Origin: Candidatus Hermodarchaeota archaeon
GTDB lineage: Archaea; Asgardarchaeota; Hermodarchaeia; Hermodarchaeales; Hermodarchaeaceae
Direction of reading: 5' to 3'
Assembly: GCA_016839805.1 (NCBI GenBank)
Contig: JAEOTO010000032.1
Coordinates: 114,232-178,231, forward strand
Length of the DNA: 64,000 bases
Position numbers and translations under genes: made by a program. Under the pieces are notes generated by a model. The model worked only from the letters and a program-made list of their open reading frames with translations, searched no databases and was not told the origin of the DNA. This document shows, in pieces, positions 25,300 through 34,004 of the stretch; position 1 is the stretch's first letter, and the number at the start of each line of letters is the position of its first letter.

Positions 25300-26323
25300 C
25301 AGATATTTGGGCAGGGTTATCTAATTTTCCTTGAATTGTGAACTGAATGTCAAGGAACTGTTCCACAACGTGTATATTGGTCATAGTATGCAAAGAGAGA
25401 TTGGATATAAAAATCGATGAAGAGCCTTTAGCTAATGCCAAGTAGGGAATGAGCATATCAGCTTGGTTTTGATCCACAGGAGCGTTAGTATTTAGTTCTT
25501 GTATTATCCTTAATGCGGCTTGTTCTCCCACTTTTTCAGCTCTTAACCCACGGCGCCCCAAAGCATCTGCGCCAATTAACCTATTTTTACTCGTAACCCA
25601 CAATGATATGCCACTTCCTGGAGATAAGGTGTTTTTAATGTGCTCAATTTTGATCGCATCTAACTGATGTTCCGCTTGCACAAGCTCCTGTTTTGCAGCA
25701 TTTGCTTGTCTTTCTGCTACATGACTGGGTAGCGATCCACAGTGAGAAATTCCTGAGATTCTAGGGGTTTCCTCATCTTTTATCAAGATGAGTGGAGTCA
25801 AACTAGTGATCGGGGTGAGAGAGGCAGTAACATGTCCTCCTCCCTTTGGGTAGTACCCTCGGTTTTTAAGGTGTAATTGTCCAAGAAAACCCATTTGATG
25901 TAATCGTGGAAGAAATACATGTTGAAGATAGTCAATTGGGGGACTCCAAGCTACATTGGTTCCACCCTTTAATGTCGCAACAATAGCCTGTTCACAAAAT
26001 GGTGCGACTACCATAATTGCTTGTAAAACAAGCGTAATGGATCCAGCCGTACCAATATCTACCGTAATCTTTCCTCCACGAGGAGATTGGGGAAAAAACT
26101 CGATCTGACTTGATCCCACATGGGTTCCTTTCACTTTTGCATCGGTTAGCTGTTTAACGGCTAACATTCCATGGAGATGTTGAGGTCGAAGTCCTGGGTT
26201 TTTTCGTTTTGCACGAATATTTTTGACTATTACTGGTTTATCTAAAACAGCTGCAAACGCAATTGCTGAACGAAGGATTTGCCCTCCACCTTCGAGTGTG
26301 GACCCGTCTATTTCAACAACCAT
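25241..26323 (-). CDS. rtcA: RNA 3'-terminal phosphate cyclase
   Basis: Converts RNA 3'-phosphate to a 2',3'-cyclic phosphate using ATP. The 360 residues contain GSTLEGGGQILRSAIAFAAV, NIRAKRKNPGLRPQHLHG, VDIGTAGSITLVLQ, GGTNVAWSPPIDYL and the RtcA C-terminal segment. Length is normal. Starts 51 bp from divergent ogt over a shared promoter containing a 14-bp tandem repeat. Confidence 0.94.
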   Translation of the reverse strand: MVVEIDGSTLEGGGQILRSAIAFAAVLDKPVIVKNIRAKRKNPGLRPQHLHGMLAVKQLTDAKVKGTHVGSSQIEFFPQSPRGGKITVDIGTAGSITLVLQAIMVVAPFCEQAIVATLKGGTNVAWSPPIDYLQHVFLPRLHQMGFLGQLHLKNRGYYPKGGGHVTASLTPITSLTPLILIKDEETPRISGISHCGSLPSHVAERQANAAKQELVQAEHQLDAIKIEHIKNTLSPGSGISLWVTSKNRLIGADALGRRGLRAEKVGEQAALRIIQELNTNAPVDQNQADMLIPYLALAKGSSSIFISNLSLHTMTNIHVVEQFLDIQFTIQGKLDNPAQISVNGIGLEGASASPEFSQTD

Positions 26324-26339
26324 TTTCCGTCACTGAAAA

Positions 26340-26367
26340 TTGCTTTATAGTGGTTGCTTTAAAGTGC
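26340..26367. repeat. 14-bp tandem repeat in the rtcA-ogt divergent promoter
   Basis: TTGCTTTATAGTGG (26340-26353) is followed directly by TTGCTTTAAAGTGC (26354-26367), 12 of 14 identical. Each copy contains a TATA-like core, and the second ends 7 bp before the ogt ATG. It may be two stacked promoter elements or an operator. Confidence 0.45.
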
Positions 26368-26374
26368 TTATACC

Positions 26375-26956
26375 ATGACACCTATTAATATTGGAATTAT
26401 GCAGATAAAGCCAGATCGGTGGCTAGCATTTGCCGTTGAAAAAGGCACAGATAATCTCGTTGCATGCACTTCATCCCCAATTGCAGCCCAGAACGCGGAA
26501 ACTAGCCTGAAGAATGCCCTACGCCGATTAAAGCGCTTTGACGATTACGACGAAAGCTACCGATTACCACAATCTTCAGAGATTGGACAAAGATTGGGTC
26601 AACTTATGCAGGGGAAAGGACAACCATTTGATTTGAAAGGAATTTCACAGACAAATTGGTCTCCAGCACGTCTTAATATTTCGAAGCAGTTATTACAAGT
26701 GCCAAAAGGAAAAGTAATCTCTTATGGAGGACTAGCCCGACTAACTAACTCGTCTCCGCGTGGCGTTGGTTCTGTGATGAGAAGTAATCCCGTTCCATGG
26801 GCTGTACCCTGCCATCGGGTGATTCACTCTGATGGACGACTCGGGAAGCTCGGTGGAACCATTAGCGGTACAAAAGAAAAAGCAAGAATTTTACAAGCTG
26901 AGGGAGTACTCTTTAACAAGGATGGTACCGTTAGCCAGAAAGTTCTTGTTTGCTAG
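26375..26956 (+). CDS. ogt: Methylated-DNA--protein-cysteine methyltransferase
   Basis: Suicidal repair of O6-alkylguanine. The C-terminal domain (about 105-193) has PKGKVISYGGLARL with the DNA-binding helix, the active-site PCHRVI and the following GRLGKLGGTISGTKEKARIL. The N-terminal 100 residues are divergent, as usual. 193 residues, normal length. The nadM gene starts 16 bp downstream on the same strand. Confidence 0.94.
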   Translation: MTPINIGIMQIKPDRWLAFAVEKGTDNLVACTSSPIAAQNAETSLKNALRRLKRFDDYDESYRLPQSSEIGQRLGQLMQGKGQPFDLKGISQTNWSPARLNISKQLLQVPKGKVISYGGLARLTNSSPRGVGSVMRSNPVPWAVPCHRVIHSDGRLGKLGGTISGTKEKARILQAEGVLFNKDGTVSQKVLVC

Positions 26957-26972
26957 TCGAGGATGGTAATTC

Positions 26973-27485
26973 ATGAGGCAGCCTGGCCTTTTTATTGGAA
27001 GATTCCAACCCCTACATAATGGTCACGTCCATGCCTTAAAACAGATTTTTAATGAAGAGGAAAAAGTTTTCATTGTTATTGGAAGCGCTCAAGCGAGTTA
27101 TACTCCCACTAACCCGTTTACTACGGCGGAACGTCTTAGGATGTTACAGGCGGTCCTAAGCAGTTTAGAAATTCCTTGCTCGCAGTATCAGATAATTCCA
27201 GTTCCAGACATTCACAACTTTAGATACTGGGTGGACCATATCAAACAGTATGTACCACCTTTTGGAATTGTATATTCAGGTTCAAAAACTGGTCAGGTAT
27301 TATTCTCAGAAGAAGGATGTCCTGTTAAAAAGATTAGATTAATACAGAAAAAGAAATTTTCAGCAACCGAAATTCGACGGAGATGGGTTCAGGGAGAAGA
27401 GTGGGAATCCTTAGTTCCTAAAGCTGTTATAAAATTGATTCATCAATTTGAAGGCGTTCGAAGGGTTAAGTCTCTTTTCTTTTAG
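26973..27485 (+). CDS. nadM: Nicotinamide-nucleotide adenylyltransferase, archaeal NadM
   Basis: Makes NAD+ from NMN and ATP. Motif LFIGRFQPLHNGHVHALKQI (HxGH type), NPFTTAERLRML, the WVDHIKQYVPPFGIVYSGS segment and FSATEIRRRW are diagnostic. 170 residues, full length. Probably co-transcribed with ogt. The last 20 bp overlap the convergent MutS-like gene. Confidence 0.95.
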   Translation: MRQPGLFIGRFQPLHNGHVHALKQIFNEEEKVFIVIGSAQASYTPTNPFTTAERLRMLQAVLSSLEIPCSQYQIIPVPDIHNFRYWVDHIKQYVPPFGIVYSGSKTGQVLFSEEGCPVKKIRLIQKKKFSATEIRRRWVQGEEWESLVPKAVIKLIHQFEGVRRVKSLFF

Positions 27486-29667
27486 CATCGGATCCTCTTA
27501 CAAGTTCGAGAATTCGTTGAAAAATCGCCTGCTTTCGATCCTTAGACGAACGATAAAGGCGTTCAACAATCAATTCGGGTGTCGATTTTGCTATTTGCCC
27601 GAATTTTGGCGACCGATTTACCATTAGATTGAGTTGAGGATCGAGCCCTGTAGCCTCGATACCATCAACTCTAATGCGTACTTGAGCGAGTTGAATGATG
27701 TCTTCAGCCAGGTGCGAGACGAAGATTACACAAGAGTTTGGATTTTCAGTAAAAAGTTCAAGAACTGCTGCAACTACTTTTGCAGCAGCACCCGGTTCTG
27801 TACTTGCTTCCCATTCATCGAAACAAGCGAGTTTAGATGCATCACTAAGTACTATATTTGCTAGATTAGTTAATGAGGATTCAAAAGCTCCTGCGGAGAG
27901 CATTCCTGTGGCCTTGGCGTAATAATATAACTCATCAAAAATACCCACTTCAGCGTTTTTGGCAGGAACCAGAAAGCCCATTTGAGTTAAAATGGCGATC
28001 TGTGCTATATTTTGTAGTAAACAACTTTTCCCACCACTATTTGCCCCAGATAATAACGCCACACGCTCGCCTGCTGTATGTTCTGGCGTCCAGCTATTTT
28101 GTCCAATAGTATAGGAAACCGGGACTACTTCCAATTTCTCAGTGTTCGCTTGCTGAGCAAGAAAGATATTTCGTCCGTCTTGGAATGCTAACCCGACGCC
28201 ATTGGCTTTGACTGTAGGAACAGCAAGTTGATACTCTTTTGCAAATTGCCCAATTGCCTGGAATACATCGAAGTCCAACAAGGTCTGTACTGCATCTTTA
28301 ATAGGTGACTCATACTGTATGAGTGTCGAGGCAATTTCTGATTTAATTTTATGTTCGCGTGCATGCATGGCGCGTCGCAGATTATTTTGTAGATTACTTG
28401 CATGTTGACGATTTGCCTGAATAGGTAAAACTACGCTTTGAGAGAAAATCCCATCGACCCACTCGAGTTCGTTACGATTAAGTTTCAGTAAACTAGCCAG
28501 ATGATCTTCTGCGTCTTGCAAAGCAGACACTAGAATATCGAAGACTTGTGGTGGTAGATATTGGCGAAGCTGTTCAGCCCCTATTGCTTCTGCGGCTGAT
28601 GCCTCAAGTATACTAATTATTTGATCGCCTTCAAGTACAACTTGGCTACTGGATACTTCATTACGAATTTTATCATTGGCCCAGATTTCTGTCTCGCTAA
28701 GTATTGTCTCAAACTTTTGAGATGCAAACCGAAGTCGATCATAGTCCCCATCCGCACCGTCGGAGATATCCCCTGTATTAGTAATTTTTTCCACGATTTT
28801 TGCTAATTCATTTAGTGCTACGAGATCGAGTTTTTCAATGAATCTTTGTAGTGCCGGGGTTGCGGGTAATTTCGTTAGTGCATCAGTGGCTGCACAGATG
28901 GCTAAAATTGTCTCATAATTTGCGGCGAAGAAGGAAATTATGGATTCGGGAGAAACATCAGCAAGAGTGAAATCGCTTTTCAGTAAATCTAGGTTGCCAG
29001 CGTGTTCTGCGACCCTACTAATCCCGCCCATTTCTAATGCTGCTATTACATAATCATAAGATTTGAGATATTCATCCAATCGCTCGCCTGGTTTTAGTCG
29101 GATTAGTCGAGAGGATTTGTTGGCTTTGAATTCTTTCAGTTGGTGATGTGCTTCATCATTATCAGTGAGTATTACTCTCCAAGTTGCCATGGAGGGTGTT
29201 GCTCCGCGACGGAGAGGGCGGGCGTTTGAAAGTAAGTGACCCATTTGTGTTAGTTGTTCTGGGGTACATTTCTTCACTAGTTCAGCTGCTTGTTGAAACC
29301 AGTTTAGCCGTTGTGTGATTACGTTAATTTTAGAAGAAGGAAGTGGATAATAGAGAGATAACTTATCTTTGGCAAAGAGGCTATTTGCATAGGATTGGAT
29401 AATTCCTAACAATCGATAGTAGATCTCTCGGATATCTTCGGTTTTTAGCACTTCAAAGGCACTAATACCTTCTCGAATTGTATAAGCGTCCTGCACGATA
29501 TCTAATGCTTTCTTCTTTCCTACACCAGGAATGCTCGCTAACGTTGCTACTTGCGCATTTCGTATTATATCTAAAGCAACATCTTCAGTTCCAAATAAGT
29601 CAATCAATTTCTGTACTAGTCGTGGTCCGACTCCAGGAATTTGGTCAAGGCGTTCAAGCTCCGGCAA
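27466..29667 (-). CDS. MutS-family ATPase with N-terminal helix-hairpin-helix repeats
   Basis: 733 residues. The N-terminus has two HhH motifs (IPGVGPRLVQKLID and IPGVGKKKALDIV, residues 8-55); a long helical lever/clamp region follows, and the C-terminus is the MutS ABC-type ATPase with Walker A LLSGANSGGKSC, Walker B ACFDEWEAST and the FVSHLAEDI histidine. There is no MutS mismatch-binding domain I and no MutS2 Smr nuclease domain. It therefore resembles archaeal HhH-MutS proteins of unknown role, likely binding branched DNA, rather than a canonical mismatch-repair MutS. Confidence 0.85.
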   Translation of the reverse strand: MPELERLDQIPGVGPRLVQKLIDLFGTEDVALDIIRNAQVATLASIPGVGKKKALDIVQDAYTIREGISAFEVLKTEDIREIYYRLLGIIQSYANSLFAKDKLSLYYPLPSSKINVITQRLNWFQQAAELVKKCTPEQLTQMGHLLSNARPLRRGATPSMATWRVILTDNDEAHHQLKEFKANKSSRLIRLKPGERLDEYLKSYDYVIAALEMGGISRVAEHAGNLDLLKSDFTLADVSPESIISFFAANYETILAICAATDALTKLPATPALQRFIEKLDLVALNELAKIVEKITNTGDISDGADGDYDRLRFASQKFETILSETEIWANDKIRNEVSSSQVVLEGDQIISILEASAAEAIGAEQLRQYLPPQVFDILVSALQDAEDHLASLLKLNRNELEWVDGIFSQSVVLPIQANRQHASNLQNNLRRAMHAREHKIKSEIASTLIQYESPIKDAVQTLLDFDVFQAIGQFAKEYQLAVPTVKANGVGLAFQDGRNIFLAQQANTEKLEVVPVSYTIGQNSWTPEHTAGERVALLSGANSGGKSCLLQNIAQIAILTQMGFLVPAKNAEVGIFDELYYYAKATGMLSAGAFESSLTNLANIVLSDASKLACFDEWEASTEPGAAAKVVAAVLELFTENPNSCVIFVSHLAEDIIQLAQVRIRVDGIEATGLDPQLNLMVNRSPKFGQIAKSTPELIVERLYRSSKDRKQAIFQRILELVRGSDAKRKET

Positions 29668-29802
29668 TCAGCTTCCTCCCTTTGTTACAAGTGCATCACT
29701 AAACGCAGTATTTAATCTTCACTCCCGTCCGTACAACTGTAAAGATGCCTTTATAAGGTAGGATGGAATTTGACTGGTTTCACCCTGATATAAAACCAGA
29801 GG

Positions 29803-31206
29803 TTGTGCACAGTGATCTCCACGATCCTTTTAGCAATATTCGGACTCATCGCGGCCCTGTTAGTGACATTCATTGTGATGCCACATGTTATCAAAACTAT
29901 GAGGAAACGTCATAGGGTAGGTATTGATGTTCACAAATTGGAGAAACCTGAAGTTGCTGAAATGGGTGGAGTGGGAATTCTAGTTGGGGTGATTATTGGC
30001 TGTCTTGTGTTATTTGTTGGTAGTCTTTTTGCATCAGGTTTCTTCGACTTTCGTATTCTAGTTTTTCTTGCAGTTATTTTATTAGCTGGGCTGATCGGTA
30101 CCATAGATGACGTAAAAACGCTAGGACCCAAGGTTAAACCAGTACTTACGGCGATTGCTTGCCTTCCTATTCTTTTATACAGTTGGGGTCTTGTCCTTCT
30201 AGGAGCGACCCCACACCTATCTACCGCGTACAATCCTCGCCCACATTTACCGTTTCTAGGTCAAACGCAGTTAAGTATCGTTTACCCTCTTTTGATTCCA
30301 TTCGCAATTGCCATACCTGCCAATGCTGTTAATATGATTGATATCTTCAATGGTGTTATGCCCCTAACATCGATTTTGATGTTTGTGGCACTCCTTTTTG
30401 TGTCGCTCTATTTGATGGCAATTGGTATTCCTGGAGCTGAGCTTGGAGTATTGTTTTCATGTGTAATGATCGGTGTACTGATTGCGTATTACTATTTCAA
30501 CAGGTATCCTGCAAAGACCTTTGCCGGCGATACGGGGTCACTTATTGTTGGGGCAGCTTTGGGTGCTACTGCCGTTATGGGCAGAGTTGAAATTGTAGCA
30601 ATTATTGCACTTTTACCTGCCATAATGAATGCCTTTTACAGTTTGGTGAGTATTGGTGGGTTGTTAGAACGGCGTCAAATGAGAGAGCGACCTACTGTCT
30701 TCCAGTCTGATGGTACTCTTGCTGATTCCAAAAATTCTGAAGCGCCTTTTACATTGACGCGTCTAATTTTAGCAAGAGGACCATTAACTGAACAACGCAT
30801 CATTCTATCACTGGCTACGCTTACTTTAGCAAGCAGTGTTCTTGCCATTTTGACCGTTTTTCTAATCCCCTTTAATTCAGTCTATGTTCTAGTCTGGCCG
30901 CTGAATCTCAGTTTTGTGATTGTACCCATTTGCCTCATTTTTGGTGTGTATTTCGCTCTAAGAAAGAAGGACCATATGGGTTTACGGATTTCAGGTTTAA
31001 TCTCAATTATGGTGGGAGTGTGGGCTCTTGGAATGGCTGGATTTGCCTTGTTAGATTATTTGATCGTGGTTATCCAAAGCGAACTTTGGCCAATTGCAGG
31101 TATTTTATTCGTGTTTAGTTGGCTCGCTTTGTGGCACTTTTCAACACGGTTATACTACCGCTATGAAGTTAGGAATTCGAAAACTGTTTACCAGACTACA
31201 TCTTAG
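29803..31206 (+). CDS. Polyprenyl-phosphate GlcNAc-1-phosphate transferase (MraY/WecA/DPAGT1 family)
   Basis: Multi-pass membrane enzyme (about ten hydrophobic segments) that transfers a sugar-1-phosphate from a UDP-sugar to a lipid phosphate, the first step of N-glycan or surface polysaccharide assembly. Family marks: MGGVGILVGV, LIGTIDDVKTLGPKVKP with the Asp pair, NAVNMIDIFNG and KTFAGDTGSLIVGA. At 467 residues with an extended C-terminal region it is closer to DPAGT1/Alg7-like archaeal enzymes than to MraY. Starts are TTG 29803 or GTG 29812. It opens a block of glycosylation-type genes ending at the ribophorin-like gene. Confidence 0.87.
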   Translation: MCTVISTILLAIFGLIAALLVTFIVMPHVIKTMRKRHRVGIDVHKLEKPEVAEMGGVGILVGVIIGCLVLFVGSLFASGFFDFRILVFLAVILLAGLIGTIDDVKTLGPKVKPVLTAIACLPILLYSWGLVLLGATPHLSTAYNPRPHLPFLGQTQLSIVYPLLIPFAIAIPANAVNMIDIFNGVMPLTSILMFVALLFVSLYLMAIGIPGAELGVLFSCVMIGVLIAYYYFNRYPAKTFAGDTGSLIVGAALGATAVMGRVEIVAIIALLPAIMNAFYSLVSIGGLLERRQMRERPTVFQSDGTLADSKNSEAPFTLTRLILARGPLTEQRIILSLATLTLASSVLAILTVFLIPFNSVYVLVWPLNLSFVIVPICLIFGVYFALRKKDHMGLRISGLISIMVGVWALGMAGFALLDYLIVVIQSELWPIAGILFVFSWLALWHFSTRLYYRYEVRNSKTVYQTTS

Positions 31207-32017
31207 GTTTTCCCTTTTGCCAACGATATTCAAAACTTTGTTGAAAGATTGCAACAATGCCTTCATTAGCTGAATAGCTCGGACGATATACATACCGTGG
31301 ATGCCTCCGATTCCCTGCGGGTGAGGCCCAAATAAGAAACACGACTTTGGAAGAGTCGGCAAGTGTGCCCCTCACTGGAAAACGCAAATCGGAAGGCTGT
31401 CGAACACTAACTCCCATTGTATTAAGTTTCTTAATTAGAGATTGAGTTTCCGGATGTTGCATATTCATTAGAACTCGAATTGTGACACCGCGCTTTAGGG
31501 CTTTTGTCAGATCTTTTTCAACATCATCGAACCAACTGAATATATCCGTAAAAATATCGATCGTTTTCTCTGCCTCTGTTAGTAATTGCTTTGTTCGTTT
31601 TTCCGTCTGAGCTAAATTTTCTAGAGACTCTAAGAGATCTTCAGGGCGAATTCGAAGGCGTTGGCGCCAAAAGATCGGAGATAGGACTTCTTTGACTTCT
31701 TGACTGGTATTTTCAAGTTGATGTAAGGATTCCTCAGCTGCTTGTTTTCGTAACTTTATAAGATTCTGAAAGCCTTCCTGGGGACTAATAATTTCAAATT
31801 TTTTGGGGCGTCCTTTAAGAATGACAATAAGCCCCAAATTGTTGAGGCTTTCTAGAACACCATAGACACGAGGGATTGGAATGTTAGCTTTCCGAGCAAT
31901 TTCTTCTGCACTCATTTGCGATCCTTGCACAAGCACAAGATATGCTTGTGTTTCGTATTCGGTGAGTCCCAGTTGTCGCAGTTTTTCGGCTGGTTCTATC
32001 GTTGACATGATTACCAT
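31196..32017 (-). CDS. TrmB family transcriptional regulator
   Basis: 273 residues with an N-terminal winged helix (LRQLGLTEYETQAYLVLVQGSQMSAEEI; IPRVYGVLESL; KGRPKKFEI), a coiled segment and a PLD-like effector domain (IRVLMNMQHPETQSLI). It lies inside the glycosylation block, convergent with the GlcNAc-1-P transferase gene (11-bp overlap) and divergent from the Gfo/Idh/MocA gene 109 bp away, so it could regulate the latter; that is inference from position. It is not closely similar to the TrmB protein at 3302. Confidence 0.85.
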   Translation of the reverse strand: MVIMSTIEPAEKLRQLGLTEYETQAYLVLVQGSQMSAEEIARKANIPIPRVYGVLESLNNLGLIVILKGRPKKFEIISPQEGFQNLIKLRKQAAEESLHQLENTSQEVKEVLSPIFWRQRLRIRPEDLLESLENLAQTEKRTKQLLTEAEKTIDIFTDIFSWFDDVEKDLTKALKRGVTIRVLMNMQHPETQSLIKKLNTMGVSVRQPSDLRFPVRGTLADSSKVVFLIWASPAGNRRHPRYVYRPSYSANEGIVAIFQQSFEYRWQKGKPKM

Positions 32018-32125
32018 ATTGCATGTTGAATTTCCCCTAAATTATCGTTTCGAATAAACTGGTTTAAACGTAACATCGGTAACTTTTTAGGTCAAAGTTG
32101 GTTTTTCTAGTCGTAGGTCTCTCTC

Positions 32126-33088
32126 ATGGAAAAAATTGGAATTGGCGTTATCGGAGTTGGTGCATGGGGAAAAAACCATGCCCGCGTATTTTCTGAGTTA
32201 GAGGAAGCAAACCTAATCGCCATTGCGGACCGAGACTTGGATCGAGTGAAAACATTTGCGAAAAAGTACAACACAACTCCCTGTAAAAGCGTCGATGAAC
32301 TCTTACGTCGCGAGGATATTGATGCTGTCACCATCTGTACACCAACTGTGACTCATGCAGATTTAGCCTTAGAAGCAATTGATTCGGGTAAGCATTTGTT
32401 GTTGGAGAAGCCCATGACCGATACGGTTCAGCAAGCTCAACGAGTAGTAGACGCGGCAAAATCAGCCGATTCGGTACTCATGGTAGGATTTGTCGAACGA
32501 TTCAATCCATCTGTTCAAACTGCAGCTGAGGTTATTGATGATGGAAAAATTGGTGAGTTAGTACTCGGTTCCGCTCGAAGACTTGGACCATTTGTACCAG
32601 GTCGAGTAGCAGACATAGGTATTATCAAGGATTTAGCGATTCATGACATCGATATTGCACGCTTTCTGGTAAAACAGGAAGTAACTTCTGTATATGCAAT
32701 AGCAGGGAAGCTATACCACAAATATGAGGACCATGCGAATTTGGTAATTCGATTTGATGAAAAACCAACGTTTTTTGTGGAATCTAATTGGTTGACACCA
32801 CATAAACTTCGAGGGCTGAATGTTACAGGCTCACAAGGTGTTCTTTCCTTAGACTATATTTCTCAAGCAGTAACGCTTGGGACAAGCCAGTGGGAGCAAA
32901 AATCCACAACACAGTGGGATGAACCTTTGAAACGTGAACTAGTTCATTTTGTCGAAAGTGTCCGAGAAAGAAACCCGCCCAAAACTTCCGGTCAGGATGG
33001 CCTTGAAGCATTACGAATTGCTGAAGCCGCCTTAGAAAGCGCCCGTACCAAACGCATAATTTACCTTGAGGAGTATCGTTCTAGTTGA
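32126..33088 (+). CDS. Gfo/Idh/MocA family NAD(P)-dependent sugar oxidoreductase
   Basis: 320 residues: Rossmann start IGVIGVGAWGKNHARVFSEL, then CTPTVTHADLALEAIDSGKHLLLEKPMT (the EKP motif of the family) and a C-terminal alpha/beta domain with IIKDLAIHDIDIARFL. With the following acyltransferase it resembles WlbA/WlbB-type pairs that oxidise and acetylate UDP-sugars; the substrate is inferred from the pairing only. Stop overlaps the next start by 4 bp. Confidence 0.9.
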   Translation: MEKIGIGVIGVGAWGKNHARVFSELEEANLIAIADRDLDRVKTFAKKYNTTPCKSVDELLRREDIDAVTICTPTVTHADLALEAIDSGKHLLLEKPMTDTVQQAQRVVDAAKSADSVLMVGFVERFNPSVQTAAEVIDDGKIGELVLGSARRLGPFVPGRVADIGIIKDLAIHDIDIARFLVKQEVTSVYAIAGKLYHKYEDHANLVIRFDEKPTFFVESNWLTPHKLRGLNVTGSQGVLSLDYISQAVTLGTSQWEQKSTTQWDEPLKRELVHFVESVRERNPPKTSGQDGLEALRIAEAALESARTKRIIYLEEYRSS

Positions 33089-33858
33089 AAATGAAGCTGA
33101 ATGTTCATCCTAGCGCCGTGATAGAAGGAAAAGTTAAACTAGAAACCGGGTGTGTTGTCGAGCCCTTTGTATTCTGTAGAGGTAACATTAGGGCAGGAAA
33201 AAAGTGTTACTTCAGTACGGGTGCAAACATTCAGGGATTAGTGGAGATTGGATCCCATGTCTTTTTGGGAGAAAGGGTCACAATTGGCTTTCCAAGTCAA
33301 CCCCAGATTATCGAGTTCCAAGGAGAAAAAGGGGAACCGCCTTGGCAATCCTCTAATCCCACTAAAATCGGTGACAATTGTATTATCAGAAGCGGATCGG
33401 TGATTTATGCTTCTTCACAACTGGGTAACAATGTTCGCTTAGGACACAATGTCTTGATACGTGAAGAAGTGAAAATTGGTCATGACTCTCTTGTGGGGAC
33501 AGGTGTTGTCATTGATGGAAAATCTTCTATTGGAAAGAACGTGTCGATTCAAACGAGTGTGTATATTCCATGGAATACCTTGATTGAAGATCATGTGTTC
33601 TTAGGACCAAAATGTATACTTACCAACGATAAATACGTCATGAGAACTGATTATGAACTTAGGGGTCCAATTATTCGAAAAGGAGTTAGTGTGGGAGCAG
33701 GGGCAGTAATTCTACCATCAATTGAAATTGGGGCCGAATCGGTTATTGGTGCAGGAGCAGTTGTGACCAAAGACGTACCTCCTAAGACTATTGTCTATGG
33801 TGTTCCTGCACGAGCACATGGTACTGTCCCGAGTAATTGGAAAGTTCCTATGAAATAG
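33085..33858 (+). CDS. Left-handed beta-helix (hexapeptide repeat) acyltransferase
   Basis: 257 residues dominated by hexapeptide repeats (VHPSAVIEGKVKLETG through IGAESVIGAGAVVTKDVPP) with the C-terminal IVYGVPARAHG seen in sugar O/N-acetyltransferases. An unusual insertion around residues 72-95 carries GEKGEPPWQSSNPTKIG. It overlaps the dehydrogenase gene by 4 bp, indicating coupled translation and a shared sugar-modification step, probably N-acetylation of an aminosugar nucleotide. An inverted repeat follows the stop. Confidence 0.87.
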   Translation: MKMKLNVHPSAVIEGKVKLETGCVVEPFVFCRGNIRAGKKCYFSTGANIQGLVEIGSHVFLGERVTIGFPSQPQIIEFQGEKGEPPWQSSNPTKIGDNCIIRSGSVIYASSQLGNNVRLGHNVLIREEVKIGHDSLVGTGVVIDGKSSIGKNVSIQTSVYIPWNTLIEDHVFLGPKCILTNDKYVMRTDYELRGPIIRKGVSVGAGAVILPSIEIGAESVIGAGAVVTKDVPPKTIVYGVPARAHGTVPSNWKVPMK

Positions 33859-33859
33859 G

Positions 33860-33912
33860 AGTATCTTCTCAATTATTGGAAGAGAACCTCTTGTTATTAG
33901 ACAGAAGATACT
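33860..33912 (+). terminator. Inverted repeat after the acyltransferase gene
   Basis: AGTATCTTCT (33860-33869) pairs perfectly with AGAAGATACT (33903-33912); inside, AAGAG pairs with CTCTT. No long T-run follows on the + strand. It may end the sugar-modification transcript or form a small RNA before the ribophorin-like gene. Confidence 0.4.
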
Positions 33913-33957
33913 AACCTGAAAGGGCGATAAGGTTTTTTGGTTGTTGCTAAGAGAATG

Positions 33958-33965
33958 CTTAAATA
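33958..33965 (+). promoter_or_regulatory. TATA-like box of the ribophorin-like gene
   Basis: CTTAAATA at 33958-33965 followed by CGTG lies 40 bp before the GTG start at 34005. The same CTTWAATA motif occurs before the pilus ATPase (45469) and the Flp-like pilin (49038), which supports it as this organism's TATA consensus. Confidence 0.5.
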
Positions 33966-34004
33966 CGTGAAAAGAATCGACAAATCGAAACTCCGTATCG
34001 GTGT

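Noticed and set aside
26340..26367. CRISPR-like repeat
   Set aside because: Only two adjacent 14-bp copies without spacers; a promoter element is more likely. No CRISPR array or cas gene was found.
27466..29667. Canonical mismatch-repair MutS or MutS2
   Set aside because: No mismatch-recognition domain I and no Smr domain; HhH motifs at the N-terminus instead.
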